Assembly (NCBI GenBank): GCA_948470475.1
Contig: OX419335.1
Location: 42,214,025 to 42,278,024, forward strand
Length of the DNA: 64,000 bases
Source: Galaxea fascicularis
Taxonomy: Eukaryota > Cnidaria > Anthozoa > Scleractinia > Euphylliidae
Direction: 5' to 3'
Part shown: piece by piece, positions 60,858 to 64,000 of the stretch
Layout of the letters: each line of letters begins with the position of its first letter
Position numbering within the stretch: position 1 is the stretch's first letter
Position numbers and translations under genes: made by a program
Notes under the pieces: model-generated
The model's input: the letters and a program-made list of their open reading frames with translations, nothing else
Databases searched by the model: none
What the model was told of the DNA's origin: nothing

Positions 60858-61018
60858 ATTGAGACCCTATAACAACAACAATTCAAAACGTAAGTGTTTA
60901 ATACAACTGACATGCAAAGAAAACAAAACTAACTGTTCACAAAATCTTCTTTCTAAATCGCTACAGAAACAACAACTTATGGTGTTTGAGAAGGTTGGAA
61001 ACACTTCATCTTTTCCAC

Positions 61019-63812
61019 TCAACGGAACAAGGCCACGAGCGCGCCTGCCACCATCAGGAAGACGCTGACCACTGGCGCTGTACCACCGTTGCACAGGTCC
61101 CCACTGCAGCAGTCCCACTTGCAGGTTCCTCCATCGATTTTCTTGCAGGCCTCGAACACCGCGCTGCCAACATCGCACTGTTGTTTGGTTGCGCAGCCTT
61201 TTCCGTAGCTTTTAGTCTCCACGCTACCGACTTTATATTCGACTGACATTTTACCACATCGGTCTTGCCCTGCGCTACATTCTGTTTCCTTTTTACTGGA
61301 TTCACAGTCGCTCATACTTGTTTCGCTGTTACATTCGTAGCACTTGAGCGCAGAAGCTGCGAAAACAAAACAAGTATATATTATTCTCGTCTTCTCCCTT
61401 GATCAATCATGCATGCACCAGTTAAGGAGGCCCGGCCAATGGCTCAGAAAACTACAACGTGTGATCAACTTTGATGAGTTGTGCCGTATTCACAAATCAT
61501 CCTTTTATCAGAAGCGTCTTAAAAGATTCTCTGAATACAAAAGCTTCTTCATTGTTTCGGAAACTTGAGAAGTAAAATATTTTTTATGTTTGTCTGAGAC
61601 TAGGTTTATACTAGAGGAAATTGTTTCGGGTTCGTGACGAATCCGATACGCTTTAGTAGAGGATTCGTTTTTCCGTTTACATGTAAGTGGACGAATCCGA
61701 AATAAAACTCCCCGGTTTGGTCATGTCTCCGGAGATTTTGAATCCGGAATCTAAAGTGGGAACTTTGAATCCGAAAACTTTTGAATTCGGAGGAGTTAGT
61801 CGTGTAAACGCTTTGAAAGGACGAATCCGGATATTTTTCGCCTGCTTTGTAACCATTCAATCAGGAATGTTCCCGGAGTTATCTACGTGTGTAAACGACT
61901 AGGAATCCGGATACGCATTCAGTGTAAACGCCCGCGAATCTGATAACCCAAAAATTGATGAATCCATAAACATTTATCTAGTGTAAACCTTGTCTGAGTC
62001 TTCACGGGGCAAGAAAATCCGGGGAAATTATGAAATTACGAAAGAAATAACAAGGAATGAATCGAAACAGCAGTACCATAAGCATCTATCTGTTGCATTT
62101 TTTTTTTTTTTTGTAATTTAAGTCCACTGCAATCGGTCCTGTAGTAGACGATATGAATGAATGTCACTCTTCTAATATCAAATACTTTTTTCTCACACCC
62201 CGCCATCACGGACTCGCGCTATTACGGACACAAAATCGCGGTCCGAGGGTGAAATGAGTATAACCGCAAAAGCTCCATCCAAAGCATGAGGCAGACACTT
62301 GGAGCCCGTACAGCCTAAATGACAATGACCTGCTTGTCAGAACAAGGCGGGACATTCTGCATAATGAAGTGTTCAACGCCTACATTGGCTTGTTTCACCC
62401 CAAGGGGCTTTGAAAGTCGTGGGAATATGGCACATATTCGCAGAGCATTGCCATCTTTGTAAATAAGAGAACCAGAGTCTGTTTGAAAATATTGCGTCAA
62501 TACACATTATCTCAAAGCTGGGTTTTTGTTTTCCTCCATACAAACACTGTATTTGCTTCTATCCGCCAATTATATTTCACTTGCCCAAGAAGGAAAAATT
62601 GAAATATTTCTACGATTTTAATAGCCAAGGGTTAAACATGTTGCCAAAGCACAAACTGTAATCTTCTAGACTTTCGTTAATTATGAACATAAAAGAAATT
62701 ATCCAGTTCTAATCAACTCGCAGTTGCAAAACGACTTTAAGTACAGCATCTAGACGCATTGTACGATATAACTATAAGGTGCTGCATTCACGCGTGTATC
62801 TGTTTTTGGGTGTGACATTGTCCTTTACATTCCACACGGTCTTTTAACACAACTAATCTTACTGGAACAATGGCAGGCAATCAAAACCTGCATGCTGTGT
62901 GTTTGGCGCCTGGAGCGCACATGACTCAAGGTTTTCTATTCTAAATGCCTAAATTTCTCCGCACTGATAACGTTCGATTTTAACACAGATCATAAGTCAA
63001 GTTATGAGGGTAAAAGACATATTTTCCTGGAGGACTCACGGGTCAAGCTCCACTGTTCCACCCGTTCTTTCAGTGAATGCTTCAACACTGCGTTATTGCG
63101 CATGAGCTTTGTTGGGTAACAGTTCTATTCACTAAACAAATTTCTGTTCAGCTTCAACAAGTTCCTTTTCTCCTAAATATCTTTCGTTAGTCATTTGTAG
63201 TATCTTGACGAATTTTTGTTTTCATTTAGTCGTTTTCATGATCGTAATTTGGCTGTAAAACTTATTTTCTCCTAATATGTGGAAAACAAATTCGTCTACA
63301 ACTGATGAGCTGGCGACTCAACTCCGCGCCAGAAATCTATCAACCGAGCAGTTTGATCAAACCCAAGGCAATTTCGACTCATCGTGCTAATCGTGGAAAG
63401 TTTACTTTTGAGCTGTTGTTTCAATAGTTGTTTCTCGCAAACAAGCATCACTGGGGTCTTCAAAGGATTCATCAACTGAATATTCGCCTAATTTCTCGCT
63501 GCGCATAAATGCGTCATTAAATATGAAACGTTGGCCACCGGGTAATTGTTTCAAACTCCAATTTGTAGCATTATTTAGTAAAGTTCTTCGTTAAATAAAC
63601 AATACATTATGAAATTAAATTCTTATCATATATATATGACTAGCATACGCTCTCTATTCCACGTAGAAATCAAAACGCAGAAACTAAGCTTTGAAGGGAA
63701 ATTAGCGCTACAAAACAACAACTTTAAAGATGTAATTATTAGGCTCAGCAATGCAAAGTAACTTACCAACAGAAAAGCAGAGGAGTAAAACGAGAACAAA
63801 GAGTGACTTCAT
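61019..63812 (-). CDS. LU-2: GPI-anchored Ly6/uPAR (three-finger) protein, two exons
   Basis: CDS is complement(join(61019..61356, 63767..63812)), 127 residues, tandem paralog of LU-1. Exon 1 encodes MKSLFVLVLLLCFSV and ends before GTAAG (phase 1). Exon 2 starts after TTCGCAG and gives ASALKCYEC. The LU domain keeps the LU-1 cysteines and ends CCSGDLCN. A single GTAPVVS stalk unit and the hydrophobic end VFLMVAGALVALFR predict a GPI anchor. Substitutions concentrate in the middle of the domain (for example KQQC against EALC, EACKKIDGG against KSCKKVDKA), the finger-loop region. The intron is 2.4 kb. Expected location: outer plasma membrane; partner unknown. No disabling change seen, so both copies look usable. 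Confidence 0.85.
61599..61989. mobile_element. 391-bp element with GAATCCG repeats, 9-bp target duplication
   Basis: It is flanked by TTGTCTGAG (61590-61598, 61990-61998). LU-1 has one copy of this at the same place (around 42289-42300), an empty site. The ends carry AGGTTTATACTAGA and TCTAGTGTAAACC, inverted with a 4-base offset. The interior holds about ten GAATCCG/CGGATTC-like units. Non-coding; an 8- or 9-bp duplication fits hAT or Mutator-type elements. Confidence 0.8.
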
Positions 63813-64000
63813 TTCGACGAAACTGAAGAACAAACACACAACAATTTGGAGGAAAAAGTGGGCAGGGGTTGGCATCTTCGTTCGCGTTTTATGCAGCTGT
63901 CCTATTCAGACAGCCAATCAAATAAGTCCATTTAATTGAGAGTACAGTCTCGACCAATCAGGTTTTTCTTATTGTTTGGTTGTTGGGTGCTGCGTTGTCA
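63352..64000 (-). repeat. Segmental duplicate B2 (exon 1 and promoter of LU-2)
   Basis: Counterpart of 55108-55760, running off the window. It contains the LU-2 signal-peptide exon, and the matched upstream sequence suggests that both genes keep the same promoter. A TATATATA insertion near 63629 distinguishes it. Confidence 0.9.
63767..63812 (-). CDS. LU-2 exon 1 (signal peptide)
   Basis: 46 coding bases giving a 15-residue hydrophobic start with V where LU-1 has A at residue 8, followed by a GTAAG donor in the same phase. Confidence 0.85.

Larger units (their letters stand above)
59370..63080 (-). repeat. Segmental duplicate A2 (3' part of the LU-2 unit)
   Basis: Counterpart of 40395-43084. 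It carries LU-2 exon 2 and the shared intron relic, plus private insertions at 60010-60857 and 61599-61989 and an extra stretch at about 62347-62765. The extra stretch reads on the minus strand SGSLIYKDGNALRICAIF and more, unidentified; since LU-1 lacks it without a clear duplication, it may be a deletion in copy 1. Confidence 0.9.

Overview
The window looks like a stretch of cnidarian nuclear DNA, most likely from an anthozoan such as a stony coral. It is AT-rich, has spliced genes with GT-AG introns, intronless class A GPCR genes, a tRNA-derived SINE whose head resembles SINEs I know from coral genomes, and many hairpin-type MITEs and 3' LINE stubs. The organism call is inference, because nothing in the window names the species.

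Left half (1-35 kb): two paralogous ANTP-class homeobox genes, each of two exons with an N-terminal EH1 repressor motif, lie on the + strand at 9057-9816 and 23737-24500. They alternate with two paralogous single-exon class A GPCR genes, one on the minus strand (16766-17668) and one on the plus strand (32410-33384). The homeobox paralogs share a proximal upstream block, including a 20-bp identical run about 80 bp before each start codon. They also share a C-terminal motif outside the homeodomain. Between these genes are intergenic DNA, a SINE with a nested MITE, Harbinger-like elements and LINE remnants.

Right half (40-64 kb): two minus-strand genes encode GPI-anchored Ly6/uPAR (three-finger) proteins, each made of a short signal-peptide exon and one exon holding the rest. 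LU-1 is exon 1 at 55499-55544 and exon 2 at 41154-41563. LU-2 is exon 1 at 63767-63812 and exon 2 at 61019-61356. The whole units are tandem duplicates (40.4-55.8 kb and 59.4 to beyond 64.0 kb). The LU-1 intron is about 13.9 kb and that of LU-2 about 2.4 kb. The extra 12 kb in LU-1 holds a LINE, a Helitron-like element, several MITEs and a broken DDE-type transposase. Each copy also has private insertions whose empty site can be read in the other copy.

The homeobox/GPCR half and the LU half show no functional link in sequence. The most interesting signals are the conserved promoter block of the homeobox pair, the homeobox-GPCR-homeobox-GPCR order, and the LU pair with its expanded coding minisatellite and stretched intron.
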